Source: Bacteroidaceae bacterium (lineage in GTDB: Bacteria > Bacteroidota > Bacteroidia > Bacteroidales > Bacteroidaceae). From it: 10,655 bases of DNA. The position numbers and the translations under genes were made by a program. This document shows, one piece after another, positions 1 through 7,455 of this stretch. The notes under the pieces are model-generated. The model ran no database searches, was not told the DNA's origin, and saw nothing but the letters and a program-made list of their open reading frames with translations. Every line of letters starts with the position of its first letter. Positions within the stretch are counted from its first letter, which is position 1. The stretch lies in the NCBI GenBank assembly GCA_017466965.1, contig JAFTTD010000138.1:1-10655 (forward strand), in the 5' to 3' direction.

Positions 1-989
1 CAAGTTCCTTTGAATACGGTATGTTCTCCATTAAGGAAAAATCCTTTTTCAGGGACTACCTCTATGGTGCGGATTCCGAATATAGTTTCATAAGTATCAG
101 TAGTACCCTCTGCATTCATAACGTTCGTCACTGCCTTGTACAGGTTAGGAGTTTCCGGGCTCCATAATTTGGGCTTTACAACAACCAGGTCTAATGTTGC
201 CACTCCGTTATCGTATGGAGTTAGCTCTTCGACTGCGCCAGCCACTGGATCATTACCTCCCAAAGGATATATGTCTGTAGAGACGCTTACTGAATAAGGG
301 TTCATGTTCTTAGGCAAATTGAGTTCCACCTGCACATTCACCTTAGCGAAATCTTTGTTCACAACAGGTGTTGTGACATAGGTGCCCCACATCTTCACTG
401 CCAATTCATCTGTAACAACAAGGTGAACATTACGATACAATCCGGCACCAGGATACCATCGGGAACTTTCCTCAAAGTTTTCAAGACGTACTGCCAATGT
501 ATTGACCTCGCCTTCCTTCATGTAAGGGGTCACGTCGAAATAGAATGAATTATATCCGTATGGCCAATAGCCTGCTTCCTTGCCGTTGACCCATATTTGC
601 GCATGACTCATCGCTCCATCAAAAACGAGTGTAGCCCGGCGGCCATCCTTGAACTCAGGAGCTTCAAATTTCAGGCGATACCATCCTGGTCCGACAAAGG
701 GGAGACCGCCTGTACGCCCTGCATGAGCCATCGCCTCCTTCTGCCCGTCTTGTTCAATGGCAACTTTCTGGCGGTCATTATTGGCATCGAAAGGTCCATA
801 TATTGCCCAATCGTGCGGTACGGTGACCGACTGCCATTTGCTGTCATCATAAGTCACTTGTGAAGCTGCGGCGTCATCGTTACGAGTAAACTTCCATCCT
901 GCCTTAAAGGTACGTGTATGACGATTGTTCGCCATTGTTCCTAAAACGCAGAATGTCAACATTGCAAATAATAGAGGTATGCGTTTCAT
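1..989 (-). CDS. Glycoside hydrolase family 2 protein, N-terminal part (3' end outside window)
   Basis: Secreted GH2 enzyme of the beta-galactosidase type, expected to hydrolyse beta-linked sugars from glycans in the periplasm or at the cell surface. The frame runs open from an ATG at 989 to the window edge, giving 329 residues. Residues 1-20 form a Sec signal peptide (MKRIPLLFAM then a hydrophobic run ending GTMA). Residues about 25-195 are the GH2 sugar-binding jelly-roll domain, with the hallmarks PHDW (58-61), GPGWYR (100-105), IWVNGKEAG (132-140) and SRWYPGAGLYRNV (176-188). Residues about 197-312 are the immunoglobulin-like sandwich, with KLWSPETPNLY (274-284). The TIM barrel is just starting at GFFLNGEHTVFKGT. 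Both catalytic glutamates lie outside the window, so the exact substrate (galactoside, glucuronide, mannoside) cannot be decided. The start follows a terminator for the upstream gene, so it probably has its own promoter, which I could not identify. Confidence 0.93.
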   Translation of the reverse strand, partial: MKRIPLLFAMLTFCVLGTMANNRHTRTFKAGWKFTRNDDAAASQVTYDDSKWQSVTVPHDWAIYGPFDANNDRQKVAIEQDGQKEAMAHAGRTGGLPFVGPGWYRLKFEAPEFKDGRRATLVFDGAMSHAQIWVNGKEAGYWPYGYNSFYFDVTPYMKEGEVNTLAVRLENFEESSRWYPGAGLYRNVHLVVTDELAVKMWGTYVTTPVVNKDFAKVNVQVELNLPKNMNPYSVSVSTDIYPLGGNDPVAGAVEELTPYDNGVATLDLVVVKPKLWSPETPNLYKAVTNVMNAEGTTDTYETIFGIRTIEVVPEKGFFLNGEHTVFKGT

Positions 990-1019
990 TTTGAATTTAT
1001 ATATTTTATGGTTAGATTA

Positions 1020-1069
1020 TAAAAAAAGGAAAGAGGGATTCAAGACTGGGGAGCGAGTCTTCCGAATCC
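1020..1069 (-). terminator. Intrinsic terminator after the M16 protease gene
   Basis: Read on the minus strand, GGATTC and AAGACT (1069-1064 and 1061-1056, with a two-base GG bulge between them) pair with AGTCTT and GAATCC (1047-1042 and 1041-1036). This makes a 12-bp stem around an 8-base loop. The stem is followed by CTCTTTCC and then seven T residues. It begins 20 bases after the protease stop codon and 46 bases before the GH2 start, so it marks the end of the protease transcript. Confidence 0.82.
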
Positions 1070-1088
1070 TGAATCTCTCTATTGAATA

Positions 1089-3998
1089 TCAATATCCGAA
1101 TATATCTTCAGTTGTAAGACGTACAATCTTACCCCACTTTTCGAGCGATTTCATATCGAGGTCGCTTTCACGTCCGAGGATGCAGGTGATGTACTTGCGG
1201 TTCTTCACGTTCTCTTGCTGGTATGCTACCACATCTTCAAGAGTCATTTTCTGCACCGCCTCAAAAAGTTCCTTGCGAATATCTTCCGCCAGCTCAAGTT
1301 CCTCCAGGCTAATATAATAGCTCAGAACAGATGAACGTGTAACGCGCTCTGTACGCAGGCGGTTCAGCAGTGCTTCCTTGGCTATATTGAACGCCTGTTC
1401 GCTGGCAGGCATATTGTTGATGATTTCATCGAAAGCGGTAAGCGCATCAATCATTTTGTCGTTCTGAGTAGCTATATACGTCATGAAGTAAGCAGGGTCC
1501 TCAATGCGTGACGGCTCTATCATGAACGCCTGGGCACTGTATGCAAGGCCTCTTGCCTCTCGCATTTCCTGGAACACGATGCCATTCATGCCGCCACCAA
1601 AGTACTCATTATACAATGTGATAACAGGATGAAGTTCGGCATTATACTTTTCGCCTATATTAGACACTGCCGACAAATATATCTGGTTAGCATCGTAAGG
1701 AGCAATATAGACGACGTTATCTGTCACCTGCTGATATTTGAACCGGTCGCTCTTCTTCACTTCTTTCAAGTTTTCAGATACTTTATGATTTTCTTTTACT
1801 GCATTTGCCACTGCTTCAAACTCTTCGGGACCATAATAGAGTACTCTATGATTTGCATTCCAAAGGTCCGCTATTGTCTTTACCAGAGCTTCAGGCTTTG
1901 TCGCTTTCAGGGTGCTTTCACTACAGATGTTCTTGGCTGGATTGTCAGCTCCAAAGAGTCCGTACATTCTTATACGTGAGAAATTGACCGACTGGCTCGT
2001 CTTGTTGTCATTGCGTGATTTCAGAATGTCCGCCACAAGGTTGTCGTATGCGGCCTGATTTGGCTGTGCGCCTGCCACAAGATTGTCCAGCAGCCTCATT
2101 GCTTCACCCATGTTTTCGGAAAGTCCGCTGAGGGATACAACAATCTGCTGGTTGCCTACACTTAATGAATAGCTGCAAGCAAGACTGTAGAAGGCCTGCT
2201 TTATTTCAGCGGCAGTCATTTCAGACGTTCCAAGATAGTCGAAGTAATTTGCAGCGACTTCAAGCATCGGGTTTTCATTGCTGCCGAAGTCGTAGATGTA
2301 CTGCAGATAGAACAAGTCGTTCATTTCATTCTTCTTATACAGCATCTCAAGGTTTCCAGCCTGTCCTTTCTTCATGTCCTTTTCAAAGTCAACGAACACC
2401 GGCTCAATAGGCGTAACCACCGACTTTTGTATTTCGCGGAGGAACAAGCTCGCAGTGTCACGATTCGTAAGTATCGGCGTGATTGCAGGCTTTGCTATTT
2501 TCTTCTCATCAGGGTCCTGTCCTTGGCGCTTATAAACAACAGCGTAGTTGTTGTCTTTCAGATATTCATTGGCAAAAGCTACAATGTCAGCTTTCGTTAT
2601 TTTCTCCATGCGGCCAACACGGTTCACCATATCAGCCCATTCCATTCCTCCGCCGAATGCTTGGACGAAGAAGTCCGCACGCGACTCATTCTCCTCGAGC
2701 ATATTCTGAATTGTCAGCTTCTGGTTGGCGATGACAGCCTTAAGCAGCGACTCGTCCCATTCACCCTTGCGAAGCACATCCATCTGCTCAAGCAGCAGTT
2801 TTTCCACTTCCTCAAGAGTCTGCCCCTGCTTTGGCATGCCCTGAAGAATATAAGTTGTATAGTCAGTCTGGTCGTACGGGAAGGCTCCGGCATAAAGCAC
2901 CTTCTGCTGCTGCATAAGGTTCAGGTCTAAGATGCCCGCCTTGCCATTGTTCATAATAGCGTCAATCACGCTGAGCATCAAGGCTTCTTCTGAAGACGCT
3001 CCAGGAAAGCGCCATGCCATGGCAAGGAATTCAGACTCAAGCCCCCACACTTCTTCTCTGACGGGAGCTGTAATTTCGTCCTCAGCTTTGAACGAAAGCA
3101 TCTGAAGGCTGTCATTGGGAACCATGTCGCCGAAGTACTTTTCTATAATGTCCATGGCGTTGTCGAAGTCGAAGTCGCCCGACATGCATATGGCCATATT
3201 GTTCGGCACGTACCACTTTGCGTAATACTCCTTAATGTTTGTAATGGAAGGGTTCTTCAGATGCTCCTGCGAGCCCAGCACAGTCTGCGTCCCGTAAGGA
3301 TGGTTCTTATAGAGGGCAGAAAAAATCTTCTCAACAATTTTTCTCGAGTCCTTTGTCAAGCTCATGTTCTTCTCTTCATACACAGTCTCCAGCTCAGTAT
3401 GGAATCCGCGAATCACGTTGTGCTTGAATCTGTCCGCCTGAATCTTGGCCCAGTTCTCAAGCTGATTGGAAGGAATGTCCTCCTGATAGCAAGTTATGTC
3501 AAAACTGGTGTATGCATTAGTGCCCTCAGCTCCGATAGCAGCCATGAGCTTGTCATATTCGTTAGGTATGAAATACTTGGAAGCCTCGTAGGAGACGCTG
3601 TCAATCTTCCTGTATATGGCAGCCCTCTCGGCCTCGTCGGTCTTAGTGCGGTACACTTCAAAGAGAGCCTCAATCTCATCAAGCAACGGCTTTTCAGCCT
3701 CATAGTTTGAAGTTCCGAAATTTGTGGTTCCCTTGAACATCAAATGCTCGAAATAGTGCGCCAGCCCCGTTGTCTCGGCAGGGTCGTTCTTGCCACCAAC
3801 CCTTACGGGTATGTAAGTCTGGATTCTTGGAGTCTCCTTGTTGACAGTGAGATACACCTTCAGCCCATTGTCCAAAGTATAGATGCGCGACTTCATCGGG
3901 TCGCCATCAACAGATTCATACTTACGTTTCTCTGCGCACGAACTTGCCACAAGAGCTAATACAGCCACAAGCAGCATTGATAAAATAGATTTCTTCAT
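1089..3998 (-). CDS. M16-family (pitrilysin-like) zinc metalloprotease, lipoprotein
   Basis: Zinc endopeptidase expected to degrade peptides in the envelope. The 969 residues begin with a lipoprotein signal: MKKS, a hydrophobic stretch, then the lipobox LVASSC with the lipidated Cys at 21. The active M16 half follows. It has the inverted zinc motif HYFEH (His81, Glu84 catalytic, His85) and the third ligand in ELETVYEE (Glu209, with Glu202 matching the supporting glutamate of pitrilysin). The second half, from about residue 545, is a degenerate duplicate: the HYFEHL position reads NYFDYL (584-589), so it cannot bind zinc. It keeps the late M16 substrate-binding motif REARGLAY (Arg813, Tyr820) after a GGGMNG loop. 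Length and single-chain arrangement match full-length pitrilysin-type enzymes. The ATG at 3998 is chosen because it gives an intact lipoprotein signal. The upstream gap is repeat DNA with no clear promoter, so it may be co-transcribed with the ACT gene or use an atypical promoter. The substrate is unknown. Confidence 0.93.
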   Translation of the reverse strand: MKKSILSMLLVAVLALVASSCAEKRKYESVDGDPMKSRIYTLDNGLKVYLTVNKETPRIQTYIPVRVGGKNDPAETTGLAHYFEHLMFKGTTNFGTSNYEAEKPLLDEIEALFEVYRTKTDEAERAAIYRKIDSVSYEASKYFIPNEYDKLMAAIGAEGTNAYTSFDITCYQEDIPSNQLENWAKIQADRFKHNVIRGFHTELETVYEEKNMSLTKDSRKIVEKIFSALYKNHPYGTQTVLGSQEHLKNPSITNIKEYYAKWYVPNNMAICMSGDFDFDNAMDIIEKYFGDMVPNDSLQMLSFKAEDEITAPVREEVWGLESEFLAMAWRFPGASSEEALMLSVIDAIMNNGKAGILDLNLMQQQKVLYAGAFPYDQTDYTTYILQGMPKQGQTLEEVEKLLLEQMDVLRKGEWDESLLKAVIANQKLTIQNMLEENESRADFFVQAFGGGMEWADMVNRVGRMEKITKADIVAFANEYLKDNNYAVVYKRQGQDPDEKKIAKPAITPILTNRDTASLFLREIQKSVVTPIEPVFVDFEKDMKKGQAGNLEMLYKKNEMNDLFYLQYIYDFGSNENPMLEVAANYFDYLGTSEMTAAEIKQAFYSLACSYSLSVGNQQIVVSLSGLSENMGEAMRLLDNLVAGAQPNQAAYDNLVADILKSRNDNKTSQSVNFSRIRMYGLFGADNPAKNICSESTLKATKPEALVKTIADLWNANHRVLYYGPEEFEAVANAVKENHKVSENLKEVKKSDRFKYQQVTDNVVYIAPYDANQIYLSAVSNIGEKYNAELHPVITLYNEYFGGGMNGIVFQEMREARGLAYSAQAFMIEPSRIEDPAYFMTYIATQNDKMIDALTAFDEIINNMPASEQAFNIAKEALLNRLRTERVTRSSVLSYYISLEELELAEDIRKELFEAVQKMTLEDVVAYQQENVKNRKYITCILGRESDLDMKSLEKWGKIVRLTTEDIFGY

Positions 3999-4000
3999 AT

Positions 4001-4240
4001 AAGTTTTTAAGTCTGAGTTTAAGTTTATAAGTTTTTAAGTTCTTAAGTTTTTAAGTTTGCAAATGAGGTTATGAGGTTGTAAGGTAGGCAATGCCACCCT
4101 ATGGTGCTGTATGAACTCCCGAACTTCTTAACTCACGATTTTAAGTTTTTAAGTTCGCAATGAAAACACCCTATGGTAACGGCTGAACTCCCGAACTTCT
4201 GAACTCCCGTAAACAAATAGCACAAGCTCATAATTAAAAA
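4001..4240. repeat. Intergenic 8-bp-periodic palindromic repeat, locus A (two core copies)
   Basis: This fills the gap between the ACT and M16 genes. The left part (4021-4060) is a run of 8-base units: AAGTTTAT, AAGTTTTT, AAGTTCTT, AAGTTTTT, AAGTTTGC. Two core copies follow. The first has a perfect small palindrome CACCCTATGGTG (4095-4106), the second a shortened ACCCTATGGT (4168-4177). After each core comes a second 8-base array, GAACTCCC then GAACTTCT, with a further GAACTCCC in the second copy (from 4185). The AAGTT arm and the GAACTT arm are roughly complementary, so each unit can fold around its core. Positions 4009-4036 match 4704-4731 exactly (28 bases), and 4202-4226 match 4844-4868 exactly (25 bases). 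I recognise no named element. Confidence 0.8.
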
Positions 4241-4246
4241 GCCCCC

Positions 4247-4675
4247 TTATTCCTCCATCAGGAGGTCATGGTCTGTGATGAACGTAAGGTCGTTGAGGAT
4301 GATTGTCTCACGCGTACGCTCAGCATCGTTTGTTCGGAAAATCAGGATTCCCTTGCCGCCTATAAGGAAGGAATACATGTATGTTATTCCTATCCCTGCA
4401 TCTGTAAGAATCCTCACAGCATCGGCTGCACGTCCAGGCTGGTTGTCAAGAGTGAGAGCGAACACATCGGACAACACCACTGATATGCCGGCATTCTTCA
4501 AGGCCGTATAAGCCCTGCCCGGATCAGAGCAGATGATTCTGTAAATACCATACTCTTCCGTATCGGCTATTGTGGAAGCGATGAGCTGAATGCCTGCTTC
4601 CTTGAAAAGGTCGAGCACCTTGAGCAGAGTGCCTGCCTTGTTCTCTATTAAAATGGATAATTGTTGAATTGTCAT
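4247..4675 (-). CDS. Tandem ACT-domain amino-acid-binding protein
   Basis: Small cytoplasmic protein of 142 residues made of two ACT domains and nothing else, so probably an amino-acid sensor or regulatory partner rather than an enzyme. The first ACT domain (about 1-70) opens QLSILIENKAGTLLKVLDLF, with the Asn-x-x-Gly ligand-loop signature at NKAG. The second (about 71-142) opens FALTLDNQPGRAADAVRIL, with NQPG at the same place. Stand-alone double-ACT proteins of this kind (COG4747-like, sometimes mislabelled acetolactate synthase) are commonly encoded next to phenylacetate-CoA ligase, as here: paaK lies 207 bases upstream on the same strand. I chose the ATG at 4675 because MTIQQL starts the first beta strand. 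A longer open frame back to 4828 only translates repeat DNA. The ligand is not visible from sequence; aromatic or branched-chain amino acids are plausible. Confidence 0.88.
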   Translation of the reverse strand: MTIQQLSILIENKAGTLLKVLDLFKEAGIQLIASTIADTEEYGIYRIICSDPGRAYTALKNAGISVVLSDVFALTLDNQPGRAADAVRILTDAGIGITYMYSFLIGGKGILIFRTNDAERTRETIILNDLTFITDHDLLMEE

Positions 4676-4689
4676 TATAGTATATTTTG

Positions 4690-4882
4690 ATAAGTCTGAG
4701 TTTAAGTCTGAGTTTAAGTTTATAAGTTTTTGAGTTTTTAAGTTTGCAAATGAAAACACCCTATGGTGCTGTCTGAACTCCCAAACTTCTGAACTCCTGA
4801 ACTCCCGTAAACACCAGGACAAGCTCATAATTCATAATTAAAAAACTCCCGTAAACAAATAGCACAAGTTCCTAATTCCTAA
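4690..4882. repeat. Intergenic 8-bp-periodic palindromic repeat, locus B
   Basis: A second copy of the locus A element fills the gap between paaK and the ACT gene. It starts with a 12-base unit AAGTCTGAGTTT repeated twice in tandem (4692-4715), where locus A has one copy. AAGTT units follow, then the intact palindromic core CACCCTATGGTG (4757-4768). The right arm is GAACTCCC, AAACTTCT, GAACTCCT, GAACTCCC (from 4774), one 8-base unit more than locus A. The tail, which begins ACTCCCGTAAACA, occurs twice (about 4801-4844 and 4845-4882). These copy-number differences look like slippage or local duplication. The tail runs up to the paaK stop codon. Confidence 0.8.
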
Positions 4883-6181
4883 TCAAAACGTCTTTCTCAA
4901 GTCTCTTACTCTTACTGCCTTTCCTTCCGACTGTGGCAATGTACCCTTTGGAACGAGCTTCACGTATGGAGTGACAAGAATCTCGTCCTTCAGCAGTCGG
5001 GTTATTTCACGAGTGAGAACCTGCAGACGAGAATAGTCGTCAGTGAAGAGTTTGTCAAGTTCCACCTCTACAATCATTTCATCGTTAGTGTCACGAGTCT
5101 CAAGCGTGATGAGGTAGTTGGTCGTAAGTTCCTTGAATTGCATGAGCACTGTCTCAATCTGTATAGGGAATATGTTCACACCCTTCAGGATGATCATGTC
5201 GTCGCTTCGTCCCTTCATGCGGTCAAGACGTACATGATGGCGTCCGCACGGACATTCGCCTGGCAGTATGCGAGTAAGGTCGCGAGTGCGGTAGCGCAAC
5301 AGCGGCATGGCCTCACGATTGATGGTAGTAAGCACAAGTTCGCCCACCTCTCCCTCTGGCACTGGCTCAAGAGTGTCCGGATCAATGATTTCAACAATGT
5401 AATAGTCTTCCCATATGTGCAGACCGTTCTGCTGCTGACATTCGAAAGCCACACCTGGACCGCACATCTCCGACATGCCGAACGAGTTGTATGCCTTCAC
5501 TCCCATCATCTCCTCAATGCGGCGTCGCTGTTCCTCCGAGTGGGGCTCCGCACCGATGACAAGCGTGCGCAGCTTTGTGTCGCGTCGGGGATCGATGCCC
5601 ATCTCCTGCATCACCTCGTACAGGCGGGTCACATAGCTCGGAATGGCATGGAGTGCCGTAGTACCGAAGTCGGTGATAAACTTGAGCTGGCGCTTCGTGT
5701 TGCCCGCTGCAGCTGGCACAGTGAGCATGCCCAGACGCTCAGCGCCATACTGGAATCCCAGTCCGCCAGTGAACATGCCGTAGCCCGATGAGTTCTGGAA
5801 CACATCGCCCGGGCGCAGACCTACCATGTGCAGACAGCGTGCCACAGCGTTGGCCCATTCGTCCAGGTCCTTCTGAGTGTGGAGTACAACAGTCGGATTG
5901 CCCGTAGTGCCACTCGACGAATGCAGGCGCACACATTTCTCCAGTGGCACCGACGCCAGTCCGAACGGATAGTTCTCACGCAAGTCCTGCTTTGTGGTGA
6001 AAGGTATCTTCCGCAAGTCGTCCAGAGTGCGGATGCTGTCAGCCGTAAGCCCGTTCGCCTCGAATCTTCTCTTGTAGAAAGGAGAGTTCATGCAGTGGCG
6101 CACAGTCTTCTGCAGGCGCTCCGTCTGCAGACGCACAATCTCCTCGCGGGTCAGAGTTTCAAATTCTTTATGTAAATACAT
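4883..6181 (-). CDS. paaK: Phenylacetate-CoA ligase
   Basis: Cytoplasmic adenylate-forming enzyme that joins an aryl acid such as phenylacetate to coenzyme A using ATP. The 432 residues carry the family motifs in order: the phosphate loop SSSGTTGNPT (89-98), the acid-binding and adenine region YNSFGMSEMCGPG (231-243), YRTRDL (297-302, whose Asp contacts the ribose), CPCGRHH (310-316), GRSDDMI (324-330), KGVNIFP (333-339) and the C-terminal catalytic lysine in PQSEGKAVRV (Lys421). Length is normal for the family. The open frame continues upstream to 6235, but the promoter -7 element lies at 6223-6216, inside that extension, and an ATG at 6208 would fall at the expected transcription start. I therefore prefer the ATG at 6181. 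In gut and rumen anaerobes such ligases are linked to using phenylacetate or indoleacetate for aromatic amino-acid synthesis. No indolepyruvate oxidoreductase genes are in the window. Confidence 0.92.
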   Translation of the reverse strand: MYLHKEFETLTREEIVRLQTERLQKTVRHCMNSPFYKRRFEANGLTADSIRTLDDLRKIPFTTKQDLRENYPFGLASVPLEKCVRLHSSSGTTGNPTVVLHTQKDLDEWANAVARCLHMVGLRPGDVFQNSSGYGMFTGGLGFQYGAERLGMLTVPAAAGNTKRQLKFITDFGTTALHAIPSYVTRLYEVMQEMGIDPRRDTKLRTLVIGAEPHSEEQRRRIEEMMGVKAYNSFGMSEMCGPGVAFECQQQNGLHIWEDYYIVEIIDPDTLEPVPEGEVGELVLTTINREAMPLLRYRTRDLTRILPGECPCGRHHVRLDRMKGRSDDMIILKGVNIFPIQIETVLMQFKELTTNYLITLETRDTNDEMIVEVELDKLFTDDYSRLQVLTREITRLLKDEILVTPYVKLVPKGTLPQSEGKAVRVRDLRKTF

Positions 6182-6215
6182 ATCATTAAATGCTTTATAA
6201 TAATTCATAAAGGTG

Positions 6216-6223
6216 CAAAGATA
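6216..6223 (-). promoter_or_regulatory. Bacteroidetes -7 promoter element for paaK
   Basis: On the minus strand the sequence is TATCTTTG followed by CACC, an exact match to the Bacteroidetes TAnnTTTG consensus. It would start transcription near 6210, about 30 bases before the preferred paaK ATG at 6181. I see no good -33 TTTG at the usual 19-21-base spacing. The closest candidate, ATTG at 6238-6235, is too near. Confidence 0.7.
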
Positions 6224-6279
6224 AATAAAATACACAATAAATATATAATGTATTGATGGAATTATTTGCAGAAAAAGAT

Positions 6280-6287
6280 TAACTTTG
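6280..6287 (+). promoter_or_regulatory. Bacteroidetes -7 promoter element for leuB
   Basis: TAACTTTG followed by CACCCC is an exact match to TAnnTTTG. Transcription would begin near 6293, leaving a leader of about 45 bases before the leuB ATG at 6338. A TTTG at 6265-6268 is too close for a standard -33 box, and an ATTG at 6252-6255 is slightly too far, so the -33 element is uncertain. The leader is too short for a leucine attenuator, and no leucine-rich leader peptide is visible. Confidence 0.72.
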
Positions 6288-6337
6288 CACCCCTAATCAC
6301 TGAACAGAACAATAAAAACATATCTACACAGAAGAAA

Positions 6338-7399
6338 ATGAAATTAAAGTTAGCAGTATTGCCGGGCGATGGCATCGGACCGGAAATAATGGAACAGGGA
6401 CTGGCTGTGGCAAAAGCCGTCAGCGAAAAGTTCGGGCACGAACTCAGTTATGAATACGCCATCTGCGGAGCAGACGCCATTGACAAAGTGGGCGACCCCT
6501 TCCCCGAAGAGACCTACAAAGCATGCATGGAAGCCGACGCAGTGCTCTTCGCGTCAGTGGGCGACCCTAAGTTCGACAACAACCCCAACGCCAAGGTGCG
6601 CCCCGAACAGGGACTGCTCGCCATGAGAAAGAAACTTGGGCTCTTCGCCAACATACGCCCCGTAGAAACCTTCGACTGCCTCGTACACAAGTCGCCCCTC
6701 AAGGACGAGCTGGTGCGCGGAGCCGACTTCATCTGCATACGCGAGCTTACCGGAGGAATGTATTTCGGTGAGAAGTACCAGGACGACGACAAGGCATACG
6801 ACACCAACTACTACACCCGCCACGAAGTGGAGCGCATCCTTCGAGTGGGATTCGAGTACGCCATGAAGCGCAACAAGCACCTCACCGTTGTCGACAAAGC
6901 CAACGTGCTCGCCTCAAGCCGACTTTGGCGCAAGGTGGCGCAGGAGATGGCACCGCTCTACCCCGAAGTGACGACCGACTACATGTACGTTGACAATGCA
7001 GCGATGAGGATGATACAGGAACCAAAGTTCTTCGACGTGATGGTGACAGAAAACACCTTCGGCGACATACTCACCGACGAAGGCTCCTGCATCACAGGCT
7101 CAATGGGCCTCCTCCCTTCTGCCTCCACAGGCGAGCACACGCCAGTGTTCGAGCCCATCCACGGCTCATGGCCGCAGGCAAAGGGGCTCAACATAGCCAA
7201 CCCGCTGGCGCAGATACTGTCCGTAGCCATGATGTTCGAGCACTTCAACCTCAAGGCCGAAGGCGCCCTCATTCGCCAGGCAGTGAACGCCAGCCTCGAC
7301 CAGAACGTGCGCACACCTGAAATACAGGTGGAGGGCGGCGAAAAGTACGGAACAAAGGAAGTGGGGCAATGGATTGCCGACTACATCAGAAAAGCGTAA
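6338..7399 (+). CDS. leuB: 3-isopropylmalate dehydrogenase
   Basis: Cytoplasmic enzyme of leucine biosynthesis that oxidises and decarboxylates 3-isopropylmalate to 2-oxoisocaproate with NAD. The 353 residues are the normal length. They open with [12 protein letters not shown]. They contain the isopropylmalate-specific loop [32 protein letters not shown], the catalytic-lysine segment [14 protein letters not shown] and the metal-binding signature [26 protein letters not shown]. The cofactor loop reads [15 protein letters not shown], where classical enzymes have HGSAPDIAGKGIANP. I recall the same variant in Bacteroides LeuB, so it looks like a lineage trait. I chose the ATG at 6338, preceded by AGAAG, because the open frame further upstream (from a TTG at 6266) runs through the promoter. 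The gene stands alone, with its own promoter and terminator and no leuA, leuC or leuD beside it. Codons favour C and G in the third position more than in the M16 gene. Confidence 0.96.
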   Translation: MKLKLAVLPGDGIGPEIMEQGLAVAKAVSEKFGHELSYEYAICGADAIDKVGDPFPEETYKACMEADAVLFASVGDPKFDNNPNAKVRPEQGLLAMRKKLGLFANIRPVETFDCLVHKSPLKDELVRGADFICIRELTGGMYFGEKYQDDDKAYDTNYYTRHEVERILRVGFEYAMKRNKHLTVVDKANVLASSRLWRKVAQEMAPLYPEVTTDYMYVDNAAMRMIQEPKFFDVMVTENTFGDILTDEGSCITGSMGLLPSASTGEHTPVFEPIHGSWPQAKGLNIANPLAQILSVAMMFEHFNLKAEGALIRQAVNASLDQNVRTPEIQVEGGEKYGTKEVGQWIADYIRKA

Positions 7400-7455
7400 A
7401 CGAAATACGCCAGTACGGAATAAAAGGCAAAATTTTTTTATTCGCAAAATCACAG

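Noticed and set aside
990..1045. TTGAAT and TATAAT with 16-base spacing on the minus strand, resembling an E. coli-type promoter before the GH2 gene
   Set aside because: TATAAT overlaps the T tract of a terminator, and Bacteroidetes normally use TTTG / TAnnTTTG; no such match was found here, so it may be chance.
4235..4267. Possible terminator at the end of the ACT gene (CCTCC-TGAT-GGAGG, then GGGGGC and TTTTT on the minus strand)
   Set aside because: The 5-bp stem is inside the coding end and 11 bases from the T run; the alternative CCTCC/GGGGG pairing is short with a wobble, so it is too weak to call.
4676..4828. N-terminal extension of the ACT gene giving a 193-residue protein
   Set aside because: The extra 51 codons translate the intergenic repeat, have no ACT-like character, and the domain begins exactly at the ATG at 4675.
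5138..5791. Long plus-strand open frames inside paaK, and similar ones inside the M16 and barrel-protein genes
   Set aside because: They lie antisense to strongly supported genes, have no recognisable domains and read as low-complexity shadows of the real frames.
6182..6235. Upstream ATGs extending the ligase by 9 or 18 residues
   Set aside because: The 6235 start lies upstream of the promoter -7 element and the 6208 start at the expected transcription start; the family-like sequence begins at MYLHKEFE.
7418..7443. GAATAAAA...TTTTATTC inverted repeat just after leuB
   Set aside because: An all-weak AT stem in AT-rich DNA; the hairpin at 7456-7496 is a far better terminator.
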